Shown here in pieces: positions 36,911 through 46,525 of a stretch of 64,000 nucleotides of DNA. Below the pieces are notes generated by a model that saw only the letters and a list, made by a program, of their open reading frames with translations, had not been told where the DNA came from and did not search any database. This DNA comes from Chitinophaga silvatica (GTDB lineage: Bacteria > Bacteroidota > Bacteroidia > Chitinophagales > Chitinophagaceae). The position numbers and the translations under genes were made by a program. The DNA is taken from NCBI RefSeq assembly GCF_003419895.1, contig NZ_QPMM01000009.1, positions 248,001-312,000 of the forward strand, given 5' to 3'. How positions within the stretch are numbered: position 1 is the first letter of the stretch; each line of letters starts with the position of its first letter.

Positions 36911-38014
36911 ATGAATCAAGTTAAATCCCTATTCGGCACTGTATTCCTAACAATGCTGATATCTATGAAATTAAGTGCGCAGGTAACAATGTCTGCACAG
37001 GTACCGGCTGCCGGTATTATACAGCAGTCACAGTTATGGAATATTGTAGTCAACAATATTTCAAATAAACAGGCAACTGTTACTATTATGATGCGGCTTA
37101 TGGATGCTGACAATGGTCAACCTGTTTTTTCTGGAACGTCAAGACCCGTAGTATTAGGGGCAGGAGCAAAGCAGCTCCAGTTGAAAGATCTTAGTCCGAT
37201 TAGTTATGAGTATCTATCCCCAATAGCAGATCGGCGCGAAAATGCATTATTGCCACCCGGTAAATTCCGTGTATGCTATAGCGTTGTTGTAATGGGAGAT
37301 AAGTCTATGAGCCCTCAATCTGAAGACTGTATCAACTTTGTAGTAGAGCCTGTAGCTCCACCTCAATTGACTAGTCCTGCTAATACCAGTATTGTAGAAC
37401 AACCATTGCCACATTTTACATGGATCCCCCCGGCTCCGCTCAACCTGTTTTCTGATTTGAACTATGATATAATATTGGTTCAATTGTTCGAAAATCAATC
37501 TCCGTTGGAAGCTGTGCAAACTAACATACCAATATACAGAACTTCTTCGTTGCGCCAGCCCTTTCTGAGTTATCCTGCTGGTGCTCCGGCACTTGATACT
37601 GGTGTAACATATGCCTGGATGATTACTGCAAATAATGGCCGGCAGTATGCTGCACAGACAGATGTATGGACTTTTAAAATGAAGTCTGTGGTGCAGGAAG
37701 CAACCGTTGATTTGACCGGATATATTGAATTAAGGAGAAGCAGTAATCAGATTATTAATTGTAGCAGGGCAGTAAAATGCAGTTATGTAAATGATGCAGG
37801 TGACGCTAAAGCTGCTTATCAGATTGTATCCTTAGATAAAACGAATGACGTGATCAAATATGGGAATGTGAATTTGAGTGAAGGAACTAATCTGATAGAA
37901 TTACCATTAGATAAGGGACGGAAGTTGTCGGAAGGTAAATTATATGTTTTCCGTTTGTTTAGCAGCCGTAATGAAGTATGGGAGATGAAATTCATTTACC
38001 ATTCAATACAGTAA
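36911..38014 (+). CDS. Secreted accessory protein of the RHS operon
   Basis: A 367-residue protein with a signal peptide ('MNQVKSLFGTVFLTMLISMKLSAQ'). The body is beta-rich; 'PQLTSPANTSIVEQPLPHFT' followed by 'YAWMITANNGRQYAAQTDVW' resembles a fibronectin-III-like domain (about residues 150-255). No catalytic residues were noted. The gene begins three bases after the putative outer-membrane protein gene and 43 bp before the PA14 protein gene, so it is likely expressed with them. A surface-exposed structural role is inference. Confidence 0.6.
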   Translation: MNQVKSLFGTVFLTMLISMKLSAQVTMSAQVPAAGIIQQSQLWNIVVNNISNKQATVTIMMRLMDADNGQPVFSGTSRPVVLGAGAKQLQLKDLSPISYEYLSPIADRRENALLPPGKFRVCYSVVVMGDKSMSPQSEDCINFVVEPVAPPQLTSPANTSIVEQPLPHFTWIPPAPLNLFSDLNYDIILVQLFENQSPLEAVQTNIPIYRTSSLRQPFLSYPAGAPALDTGVTYAWMITANNGRQYAAQTDVWTFKMKSVVQEATVDLTGYIELRRSSNQIINCSRAVKCSYVNDAGDAKAAYQIVSLDKTNDVIKYGNVNLSEGTNLIELPLDKGRKLSEGKLYVFRLFSSRNEVWEMKFIYHSIQ

Positions 38015-38057
38015 TCGAAATATAAAATATTGTTCCTATACCTTTAAATAGTATTTC

Positions 38058-41000
38058 ATGATATTGGCTTTTGTAGCGCGTGGGAAGAAATGGATAGCAT
38101 CATGTCTTTTGGCTATGCTGTACTTAGAGATATTGATCCCCGCAAATGTACAGGCGAAACCTATTTCAACTGGTTATCGAAACCCAGGCATTGTTAGAGT
38201 AAACCATTCACTTAGTCTTAAATCAACATTAGCAACTTCTGCCAATGTAAAAACAGCGATACCGGTTACCAGTGCAACTGCTGCCTCCACAGCTATAGCA
38301 TTTGGAGGGCCTTCACAACCTGAAGTAGAAGCTTTTCACCCTGCCAGCGCAGATAATATGGTTGATTTATTTTCAGGGGATTTCTCTTATTCAATCCCAT
38401 TATTGGATGTTGGTGGATACCCGGTTACCTTAGGTTATAACAGTGGAATTACCATGGATCAGGAAGCAAGTTGGGTAGGCCTGGGATGGAATATTAGTCC
38501 TGGTAGTGTAACACGTAATCTTCGTGGGCTACCTGATGACTTTGATGGTAAATCGGATTTTGTTACTAAAGAAACAACCACCAGGAAGAATAAAACTGTT
38601 GGCATTACAGGTGGTATGGATGTAGAAGTCGCAGGATTGCCTGCAAAACTGGGGCTTGGTGTTAAACTGGGGATTTTTCATAATACTTACAGAGGTTGGG
38701 GTACAGAATCCGGCATAAATGCTTCCTTAAGTGCTGGTAACAAATCGAAAGGTAGTATGACAGCTGGTTTGTCATTGGATAATAATTCTCAGACAGGAAT
38801 TACTATCTCTCCTTCTTTGTCTTATTCTTTCCAGGATAAAGACCATGGAGAAAACCCGTATGGTGGAAGTGTAAGTCTTTCAACTGGTTATAATTCAAGG
38901 TCAGGGCTTACTTCTTTACAATTGTCTGGCGGCCTTTCAAAGTATAAAATGGATGATAAAAATGTGAAGAGAACTAGTGGAAGTGGGAGTTATAGTCATT
39001 CTAGCAGTATTTCCTTTGCTAATCCCGCTCATACTCCTACAATGAAAGTAGCCTATACCAATAAGATGTGGACAGTTACTCTAAAATATGGAGGAGCGGC
39101 AACTATTGTGCATCCAAACTTTTCATTATCGGGCTATATATCGGAACAATATATTGCTGAGAAAGATAAGAGAATAACATTGCCTGCATACGGATATTTA
39201 AACTATCAGAATGCTAATGGCAACAACGGTGCATTACTAGATTTCAATAGGGAAAAAGATATTCCATACAGAGATGAGCCTGCTGTTCCTACAATTGCAG
39301 TGCCTTCTTATACATATGATGTATTTTCCATGACAGGAGAAGGCATTGGTGGAAGTTTCAGAGCTTACAGAAATGATATAGGCTATGTTTACGACCATGA
39401 AATGACTTCAAGGGATGCATCTACAGCTTTAAGCGTCGATTTTGGTGTAGGGTTTATAGCACATACTGGTGTCGATTTATTTGCTACCCGTGCTTACACT
39501 AAATCTTCACTTTGGGAATCGAAAAACTATTTGAAGAAAGAATTAGGTTTCAGGAAGGCAGACAAAGATTTTGAACCGGTTTATTTCAGGAGCCCAGGTG
39601 AAAAGACAATTAACTCCACCAGTTTTTATGATGTATTGGGAGGAGACCGGGTTGTAACTGCGAAACTGGAGCAAAACCCTGATATATATGGAACAAACAT
39701 TTTTAGTACTCCCAATTTAACTCCGTATGTAAATGCACAACAACAAGCAGATATACCTATATCTGCTGACAATGCTGTAAAACCAGCAAGAGAAAAGAGG
39801 ACACAGGTTATTACTTATCTCAATGCAAAGGAGGCAAGTGAAGTCGGTTTGTCGAAGTATATAGAATATTATCCAGAGAATAAGTTTAATATAGACAGAA
39901 GTAAAGCTGAATATCAAGGTGAGTATCTAGGAAAAGGAGATGGACTTCTTACTAAGTACTATTATAAAACCGGTTTTGATGTTTATGACAAGACTGTTAT
40001 TGATTCAAATGTGAACTTTTCTTCAAGAGCAGATTTTAAAGCAGACGCTCAGAATAAGGAATGGTTTTCCATGAAAATGTTTGGAAAGCTTAAGGTTCCA
40101 TTTTCCAGTACTTATACATTTAAGTTAAGGGCTGATGATGGTATGAGGCTTTTGTTGAACGGTGAAGAATTTATTAATGACTTTAACGAGGGTAGTGCCA
40201 GAGATAAATATGCAACTATCCCGATTGAAGGAGGAAGATTATATGACATAGAACTACATTATAATAACTATACAGCAGATGCAGAATTTAAGTTATGGTG
40301 GAGTTCAAGCGCATTTGGTGACAACGGTTTTAAAATTATCCCTGCCGGATCTTTTTTTACTGAAAAGAATGATGATGTTTTCATGGTCGATAAAAAATTC
40401 TACAGGGAAAAGAGAGTTAATAATATAAAAAAAGAAAATCATATTTCCGAAATTGATGTCTTAAACCCAGATGGCCGAAGGTATGTATATGGTATTCCGG
40501 TTTACAACCTTAGTCAGAAAGAAACCACTTTTTCTGTAGATTATAAAAGAGCAGATATAAATGAAGGGTTGGTAGCATACACACCGAATGTAGACGATAC
40601 ATTAAATAATCATATTGGAAGAGATGAGTATTACAATGGACAATTCATGCCAGCATATGCACACTCTTTTTTATTGACTGGTATATTATCTCCAGATTAT
40701 GTGGATGTTACTGGTAATGGCATTTCAGATGATGATGCGGGAAATGCTATTCGCTTTAACTATACTAAAACAGCAGATATAAAGAACCCCTATAGCTGGC
40801 GCGCTCCTTATAGTAGTAAAGCTACCTACAATGAAGGCTTGAAAACAGATAACAGAGATGATAAAGGAAGTTATGTAAGTGGCACCAAAGAAATGTATTA
40901 CCTGCACTCTATTGAATCTAAAAGTATGGTAGCGGTTTTTACTTTGGAAAAGCGCAGGGATCTGTTACAAATAGATGCATATGGAAATAAAACAGAAGGA

Positions 41001-44000
41001 GCTGCAAGGTTACTGCGTAAAATTGATCTGTATACCAAAGCCGATTTCCTGAAGAATACAGATACTAACGGTATCGTTCATGCGAGGCCAGTGAAGACAG
41101 TGCATTTCGAGTACACCTATGAATTGTGTAAAGGCATCAATCATAGCACCCTCGATACAACCAGTGGTAAACTTACTTTAAAAGAAGTTTGGTTTAGCTA
41201 TAATGGAAACGAAAAAGGCAAGAAAAACCCTTATCGTTTCAGATACAATAAGTTCAATCCAAATTATGCTTCTAACAAATACGACAGATGGGGTAATTAT
41301 AAAGATGCTGTCAATAATCCAGCAGGAATCAGTAATGCCGATTATCCTTATGCCTTACAGGATAGTACACTTGCTGCCCGTAATGCAGCGGCATGGACAT
41401 TAGACACCATTGTTCTGCCTTCTGGTGGTGTGATGACAGTAGATTATGAGAGCGATGATTATGGGTATGTACAAAATAAGGTTGCAACACAGATGTACCA
41501 GGTCTATGGCTTCGCGTCAGAGATTCCTGATGCATTGAATGGATTTAAACCCAAATTATACGATAATGCTTCGTCAGGAGATAATTTGTATGTAGCGATA
41601 AGAGTGCCATACAAGCTTAACTCTATTTATGATGTTTATCCTCTGTTTGTAAATGACCTTAACCGAATTTATTTCAGACTTGCCGTAAAAATGCCATCTG
41701 ATAAATTTGGGAGCGGTATTGAATTTGTACCCTGTTATGCTGAAATAGGAAATACGTATTATAAAACTTATGTAGATGGAAACTCCACTGTTATTTGTCT
41801 TCCGCTCGTAGGTATTACGGCAGATGGTAACACTCCAGGTGACAGAAGCCCGCTAGGGAAAGCCGCATTACAGTTTTTAAAACTGAATTTACCTTCAAAG
41901 GCTTATCCGGGATCTGATGTAGGAGATGATATGAGCCCAATTGATGCAGTGAAAATTTTGTACTCACAAGTGGATAATATTGGTAGCATGGTACTTGGAT
42001 TTGATGAGATGGCAAAGCTAAAAGGGTATGCAAAAGAAATTGATACTTCACGCTCATTTGTCAGACTTAAAAATCCTAATCTCAAAAAATATGGTGGTGG
42101 GATAAGAGTAAAAAGAATCTCTAGCTATGATAATTGGAGTAAGATGACAGGGCAACGCGGAGCAACCTACGGTAAAGAATACCAATACACTACTACAGCC
42201 CAGTTGAATGGGGTATATAAGGAAATTAGTAGCGGTGTTGCATCTTATGAACCATTACTGGGTGGAGAAGAAAATCCATGGCGGGTACCCATTGAGTATA
42301 CAGAGCGTGTATCTGCACTGGCTCCAACAACTTTGGGGTATGTAGAAGAGCCGCTTGGAGAGTCATTTTTTCCGGCTGCTTCTGTGGGATATAGTAAAGT
42401 AAGGGTACGCACTATAAACGCTAAGAATAACCGTTCTGTTAACGGATATGATGAAAGCAATTTCTATACTACCAAAGAATTCCCAACAATTGTAGAACGT
42501 ACTGTAATCAATAACCATAATAAGAAAAGATTTAAGGACCCTCTGAGAGATTTGCTAAGAATAAATGCTAAACATTTGCTGGCAGTATCTCAGGGATTCA
42601 AAGTTGAGTTGAATGATATGAATGGGAAACTTCGTTCCCAGGCTACTTATCCTGAAGGAGATTCTGAACACCCGATTTCCTATACTGAGAACTTCTACCG
42701 GGTAGATAATCAAAATACTGTTGAGAAGCATCTTAATAATAAGGTGTTAACAATTAATCCTAAGGGAATAATAGAAAATAGTGAAATAGGTAAGGATATG
42801 GAGCTGATGTTTGATATGCGCGAGGAAAAATCAGTTACCATGGGGGCAAACATTGGCGTGAATGTGGATATGTTTACAGCCGGAATCTGGCCAATAGTAA
42901 TTCCATCAGTAATCCCATTACCTCAGCATGAAGAAAATATTTTCAGATCAATTGCTGCTACAAAAGTTATAAACCGCCACGGAATTATTGATAGCGTTAT
43001 GGCTGTAGATAAAGGTAGTAAGGTGGTGACACATAATTTACTTTATGATTCAGAATCAGGAGATCCTGTTCTGACAAGCGTACAAAATGAATTTAATGAC
43101 AAAGTATATAACCTTACTTACCCTGCCGGTTGGATCTATGAAGGAATGGCCGGAGCATATAAAAACATTGGAACAGTATTGTCTGGTGTTTATTTCAAAG
43201 GTGGTAAGATTGTGAAAGGGTTTAATGGAAATATAAACGACTACTTCTTTAGTGGAGATGAGTTACTTGTTTACACCAAACGCCAGGTAGGAACCAGTGC
43301 TTGTATTGATACACTTGCACACTGGCCAGGTGCATTTAAAGTGTGGGCGGTGAATGCCAATATGCTTAAAGGTGGGAAACAAGATATCTATTTTATTAAT
43401 GACGATGGAACACCTTTTACAGGTAATGATGTGAGCCTTAAAATTATACGTTCTGGTCGTAGGAATATTGCTGCTAATGCCGGAAGTATAAGCATGCTTA
43501 AAAACCCGTTGGATGCTGCTCAACTAGTGTTGAATGAACCTTCAGATGTTATTAATGCTTCAATGGTGGAGTATAAAGAGTTCTGGAAAGTGCCTGATAG
43601 AAAAGTGCCTGCTATAATTATAGATACTTTTAGGAACACGGCAATGACAATGTCTTTCCTGGTTACTTGTGGTGATAACACTCAAATGGTACCTATAACA
43701 ATTGAAGCTGGAAAATTTACCTCGGTTGTTAGCCAGGAAAGAGCAGATGACGATGCTAAAAGTTTCCTGTTGATCAGTGGTCCTATGCTCGCATTTAATA
43801 AGATTGGCTGTACCTATTATTACAGTGATGCCAACTTTATGTATTTTCAAAAGCAATGTGGTGACCCAACTGCTATTGGAGAATTAGTAAAATATGTTTT
43901 AAATGCCAAAGCTGATTCCTCTCTCATTAGTAAAGCTGATGCGAACGATAAAGCTCATGCAAGGTTGTTAGCTGAGGGCCAAGCATTTGCGAATAGTAAT

Positions 44001-44543
44001 GGTAGATGTTATTATTTAAGTGATCCGACTCAGGGAAATTTTACTCGTACCTGTACTCAGGGAATAGCAACACCTGTGACCTATTATCTTAATAGAGGGG
44101 CGGATACCTCATATATTAGCCAACTTGATGCTAATGCTAAGGCAGCATTCAGGCTGGCAGTTGAAGGTCCGGCATATGCAGAGTCAAATAGTTATTGCAC
44201 TTACTTTGTGAAACTAAAACAAGAGGGAGACTGGTCATCGGCGAGCGGTTATTATACCAATTTAGTAGCTTATTTCTATGAAGATGAGGCCTGCACAATA
44301 CCGACAACAGCAACTAACTTACCTGTGATTATTAATGTTGACGAGTCTACTCAAGTCATTAGCACTTCAACAACTGATACTCATAAGTATTACTCATGGA
44401 ACGTTATTGCAAATGGTTCAAGAGCGGTACTTAAGTCAAATGTATTTGTTAGTACAGGATCGACAACAATGGAGGTAACAACTATTATCAGATTTTATTA
44501 TTCACTAGAGATCCCAAGTCAGTATAACGTAATTGTAAAATAG
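38058..44543 (+). CDS. Giant SpvB-like/PA14/DUF5977 secreted shell protein
   Basis: A 2161-residue protein with a signal peptide (about residues 1-33, ending 'PANVQAKP'). At residues about 110-160, 'NMVDLFSGDFSYSIPLLDVG' and 'LGYNSGITMDQEASWVGLGW' match the opening of SpvB/Tc-B/RHS-type shells. A PA14 domain is at about 628-751 ('YTFKLRADDGMRLLLNGEEF'), and two DUF5977 copies are at about 1910-1980 and 1981-2050 (each ending 'NSNGRC'/'ESNSYC'). The middle is a long YD-like beta region. It most likely forms part of a secreted cocoon for a toxin. No type IX C-terminal sorting domain was recognised. Confidence 0.75.
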   Translation: MILAFVARGKKWIASCLLAMLYLEILIPANVQAKPISTGYRNPGIVRVNHSLSLKSTLATSANVKTAIPVTSATAASTAIAFGGPSQPEVEAFHPASADNMVDLFSGDFSYSIPLLDVGGYPVTLGYNSGITMDQEASWVGLGWNISPGSVTRNLRGLPDDFDGKSDFVTKETTTRKNKTVGITGGMDVEVAGLPAKLGLGVKLGIFHNTYRGWGTESGINASLSAGNKSKGSMTAGLSLDNNSQTGITISPSLSYSFQDKDHGENPYGGSVSLSTGYNSRSGLTSLQLSGGLSKYKMDDKNVKRTSGSGSYSHSSSISFANPAHTPTMKVAYTNKMWTVTLKYGGAATIVHPNFSLSGYISEQYIAEKDKRITLPAYGYLNYQNANGNNGALLDFNREKDIPYRDEPAVPTIAVPSYTYDVFSMTGEGIGGSFRAYRNDIGYVYDHEMTSRDASTALSVDFGVGFIAHTGVDLFATRAYTKSSLWESKNYLKKELGFRKADKDFEPVYFRSPGEKTINSTSFYDVLGGDRVVTAKLEQNPDIYGTNIFSTPNLTPYVNAQQQADIPISADNAVKPAREKRTQVITYLNAKEASEVGLSKYIEYYPENKFNIDRSKAEYQGEYLGKGDGLLTKYYYKTGFDVYDKTVIDSNVNFSSRADFKADAQNKEWFSMKMFGKLKVPFSSTYTFKLRADDGMRLLLNGEEFINDFNEGSARDKYATIPIEGGRLYDIELHYNNYTADAEFKLWWSSSAFGDNGFKIIPAGSFFTEKNDDVFMVDKKFYREKRVNNIKKENHISEIDVLNPDGRRYVYGIPVYNLSQKETTFSVDYKRADINEGLVAYTPNVDDTLNNHIGRDEYYNGQFMPAYAHSFLLTGILSPDYVDVTGNGISDDDAGNAIRFNYTKTADIKNPYSWRAPYSSKATYNEGLKTDNRDDKGSYVSGTKEMYYLHSIESKSMVAVFTLEKRRDLLQIDAYGNKTEGAARLLRKIDLYTKADFLKNTDTNGIVHARPVKTVHFEYTYELCKGINHSTLDTTSGKLTLKEVWFSYNGNEKGKKNPYRFRYNKFNPNYASNKYDRWGNYKDAVNNPAGISNADYPYALQDSTLAARNAAAWTLDTIVLPSGGVMTVDYESDDYGYVQNKVATQMYQVYGFASEIPDALNGFKPKLYDNASSGDNLYVAIRVPYKLNSIYDVYPLFVNDLNRIYFRLAVKMPSDKFGSGIEFVPCYAEIGNTYYKTYVDGNSTVICLPLVGITADGNTPGDRSPLGKAALQFLKLNLPSKAYPGSDVGDDMSPIDAVKILYSQVDNIGSMVLGFDEMAKLKGYAKEIDTSRSFVRLKNPNLKKYGGGIRVKRISSYDNWSKMTGQRGATYGKEYQYTTTAQLNGVYKEISSGVASYEPLLGGEENPWRVPIEYTERVSALAPTTLGYVEEPLGESFFPAASVGYSKVRVRTINAKNNRSVNGYDESNFYTTKEFPTIVERTVINNHNKKRFKDPLRDLLRINAKHLLAVSQGFKVELNDMNGKLRSQATYPEGDSEHPISYTENFYRVDNQNTVEKHLNNKVLTINPKGIIENSEIGKDMELMFDMREEKSVTMGANIGVNVDMFTAGIWPIVIPSVIPLPQHEENIFRSIAATKVINRHGIIDSVMAVDKGSKVVTHNLLYDSESGDPVLTSVQNEFNDKVYNLTYPAGWIYEGMAGAYKNIGTVLSGVYFKGGKIVKGFNGNINDYFFSGDELLVYTKRQVGTSACIDTLAHWPGAFKVWAVNANMLKGGKQDIYFINDDGTPFTGNDVSLKIIRSGRRNIAANAGSISMLKNPLDAAQLVLNEPSDVINASMVEYKEFWKVPDRKVPAIIIDTFRNTAMTMSFLVTCGDNTQMVPITIEAGKFTSVVSQERADDDAKSFLLISGPMLAFNKIGCTYYYSDANFMYFQKQCGDPTAIGELVKYVLNAKADSSLISKADANDKAHARLLAEGQAFANSNGRCYYLSDPTQGNFTRTCTQGIATPVTYYLNRGADTSYISQLDANAKAAFRLAVEGPAYAESNSYCTYFVKLKQEGDWSSASGYYTNLVAYFYEDEACTIPTTATNLPVIINVDESTQVISTSTTDTHKYYSWNVIANGSRAVLKSNVFVSTGSTTMEVTTIIRFYYSLEIPSQYNVIVK

Positions 44544-44557
44544 ACAACATCCTAATA

Positions 44558-45784
44558 ATGAAAAAGTATTTGTTATTTATATGTTTTGTATTAAGTCGGT
44601 TTAGTACATATGGTTTTGATGCTCACGTCAGTAAATGGTATGTTGATACCAGTGGTACTTGTTATAGTGCAGTGCTGGACACAGGAATTAATCCATATAC
44701 GCTTGGTATTGCTGCCAACTGGCGGCCTGCCAGAACATATGTCTACTATAGTTCAAGAAAGGAAAAGGATGCAACAAGTACGCAGACGAATATACGTAAG
44801 GACGGAACTTTTTCAAGTTTTTTGCCATTCTTTAAAAGGAGCACAGATGATACTCTGTTAAAGGTAGCACCGGATACCAGCGTTTGGGTCTGGAATGCAC
44901 AATCGACCCTCTTTAATATCAAAGGATTTGAAATTGAAAATAAAGATCCTTTAGGTAGATATAATGCTGGTTTATATGGTTATGATTACACATTGCCAAC
45001 TGCAGTCGTTCAAAACTCACATTTCAGAGAAGCTTTGTATGAAGGGTTTGAAGATTATGACTTCGCTACCAATGGCAATATAGTATGTCAGGTTAGCAGA
45101 AATTTTGACTATTCGACCTTTAAAAATCAGTTCGATAGCCTGAACGCCCATAGTGGTATCAGATCCATCAGGGTTACAAAAAATAATCCTGTTGCTGTAG
45201 GTGCTAATATTGTGAGTCAGGATGATGATAGCTTCAGTTTCACTGTTAAAACTGCTATCAATCCTTGTGCAGCTAAGGATACCATTTTGACTGCAATACG
45301 TGCAGATGCTAAAGTGGTATTACCTTCTTTTTCTCCATACGCTGGCAAAAAGATGTTGGTAAGTGTTTGGGTAAAGGAGGGGGCTATCTGTAATTGCGCC
45401 ACTTATACTCATGCTGATATCTCAATTAAAACAGGAACGCTTACCGTTACAGCTGTTCCATCAGGTAATATTATAGAAGGTTGGCAAAGGATAGAAAAAG
45501 TAATAGACATTCCCTCAGGAGCTACCACTTTTACTGTCACATTTAATAGTAGCAGCGATAGTAATGTATATTTCGATGACCTGAGAATACACCCTTATAA
45601 TGCTAATATGAAATCGTATGCGTATGACCCGATTTCACTTCGTTTAATGGCAGAACTGGATGAAAATAACTATGCCTCATTTTATGAATACGACGATGAC
45701 GGAACTCTTATCAGAGTTAAAAAAGAGACCGAAAGGGGTATAAAAACTATTTCAGAATCAAGAAGCGCTTTAATCAAGGAATAA
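44558..45784 (+). CDS. Secreted protein with carbohydrate-binding-like domain and YD-type seam
   Basis: A 408-residue protein with a signal peptide ('MKKYLLFICFVLSRFSTYGF'). The middle (about residues 170-345) has a jelly-roll-like pattern with 'VYFDDLRIHPYNANMKSYAY'. It ends in a YD/RHS-like seam, 'DPISLRLMAELDENNYASFY' then 'EYDDDGTLIRVKKETERGIK', that in other Bacteroidota proteins closes large YD proteins (from memory). It may therefore be a split-off piece of the shell. The gene lies 14 bp after the PA14 protein gene and its stop almost touches the next start. Confidence 0.65.
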   Translation: MKKYLLFICFVLSRFSTYGFDAHVSKWYVDTSGTCYSAVLDTGINPYTLGIAANWRPARTYVYYSSRKEKDATSTQTNIRKDGTFSSFLPFFKRSTDDTLLKVAPDTSVWVWNAQSTLFNIKGFEIENKDPLGRYNAGLYGYDYTLPTAVVQNSHFREALYEGFEDYDFATNGNIVCQVSRNFDYSTFKNQFDSLNAHSGIRSIRVTKNNPVAVGANIVSQDDDSFSFTVKTAINPCAAKDTILTAIRADAKVVLPSFSPYAGKKMLVSVWVKEGAICNCATYTHADISIKTGTLTVTAVPSGNIIEGWQRIEKVIDIPSGATTFTVTFNSSSDSNVYFDDLRIHPYNANMKSYAYDPISLRLMAELDENNYASFYEYDDDGTLIRVKKETERGIKTISESRSALIKE

Positions 45785-45785
45785 G

Positions 45786-46520
45786 ATGAAGAAAATATTT
45801 TTTATTTATTGCTGCCTGCTTATTTCTCATATGATGAAAGCCCAGGATAGTAGTAGCTTAATAAAGGCTACTACTATCCTGTCAGAAGCGGGTGCAGTAT
45901 TTGCAAAAGGTAATATGGCACTGGATATTACTTATACCTATGCAGATGAACAAACTCCAGATATTATAACAGATTCACTAAAAGGTTATGTTCTGGTATC
46001 AGGTGAAAATTATCGGGGTGAGATAGGGAATACGCTTACAGTAAAGAACTCACGTTATAGTATCATCGCATTCAGAGATGAAAAACTACTATATGTGGCC
46101 AGATCATCAGATTCAAGTGCAAATCCGGATGCTATTTCTCCATTCAGATTAATCGATAATGCAATCAAATCCGCCGGCATAAAAAATTGTGTGATTAAAG
46201 AGAAAAATGGATCTATTCAACTCTCGTTTGTATTTCCTGAAAAAACATCTTATAAGAGTATGAAGATTGTTTTGGATAAGAAATCGAAGAAGATGTTGGA
46301 GATAAGCTACATTATAAAAAAATCTTTATTGCCTTCAGAAGAGAAAACAACTAAAGATCTGTATGCCCAGGTAAAAACACTTTTCAATTACCGAAACATA
46401 GGCACCATTGCAAAGACTGACTTTGATGAGCATCAGTTTTTTACCAATAAGGCCAACGTTCTGGTGCCAGCTACTGCGTACCAGGGTTATGAAGTATTTA
46501 TTGGATCTCCTACCAACTAA
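45786..46520 (+). CDS. Small periplasmic protein, LolA-like, in the RHS operon
   Basis: A 244-residue protein with a signal peptide ('MKKIFFIYCCLLISHMMKAQ'). The strand-rich pattern ('NMALDITYTYADEQTP', 'GYVLVSGENYRGEIGNTLTV', 'SYKSMKIVLDKKSKKMLEI') is compatible with the LolA/LolB half-barrel, so a carrier or chaperone role for the giant proteins is possible. No sequence identity to a named family can be claimed. It begins one base after the previous stop and ends five bases before the 3398-residue protein gene. Confidence 0.55.
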   Translation: MKKIFFIYCCLLISHMMKAQDSSSLIKATTILSEAGAVFAKGNMALDITYTYADEQTPDIITDSLKGYVLVSGENYRGEIGNTLTVKNSRYSIIAFRDEKLLYVARSSDSSANPDAISPFRLIDNAIKSAGIKNCVIKEKNGSIQLSFVFPEKTSYKSMKIVLDKKSKKMLEISYIIKKSLLPSEEKTTKDLYAQVKTLFNYRNIGTIAKTDFDEHQFFTNKANVLVPATAYQGYEVFIGSPTN

Positions 46521-46525
46521 TTCAG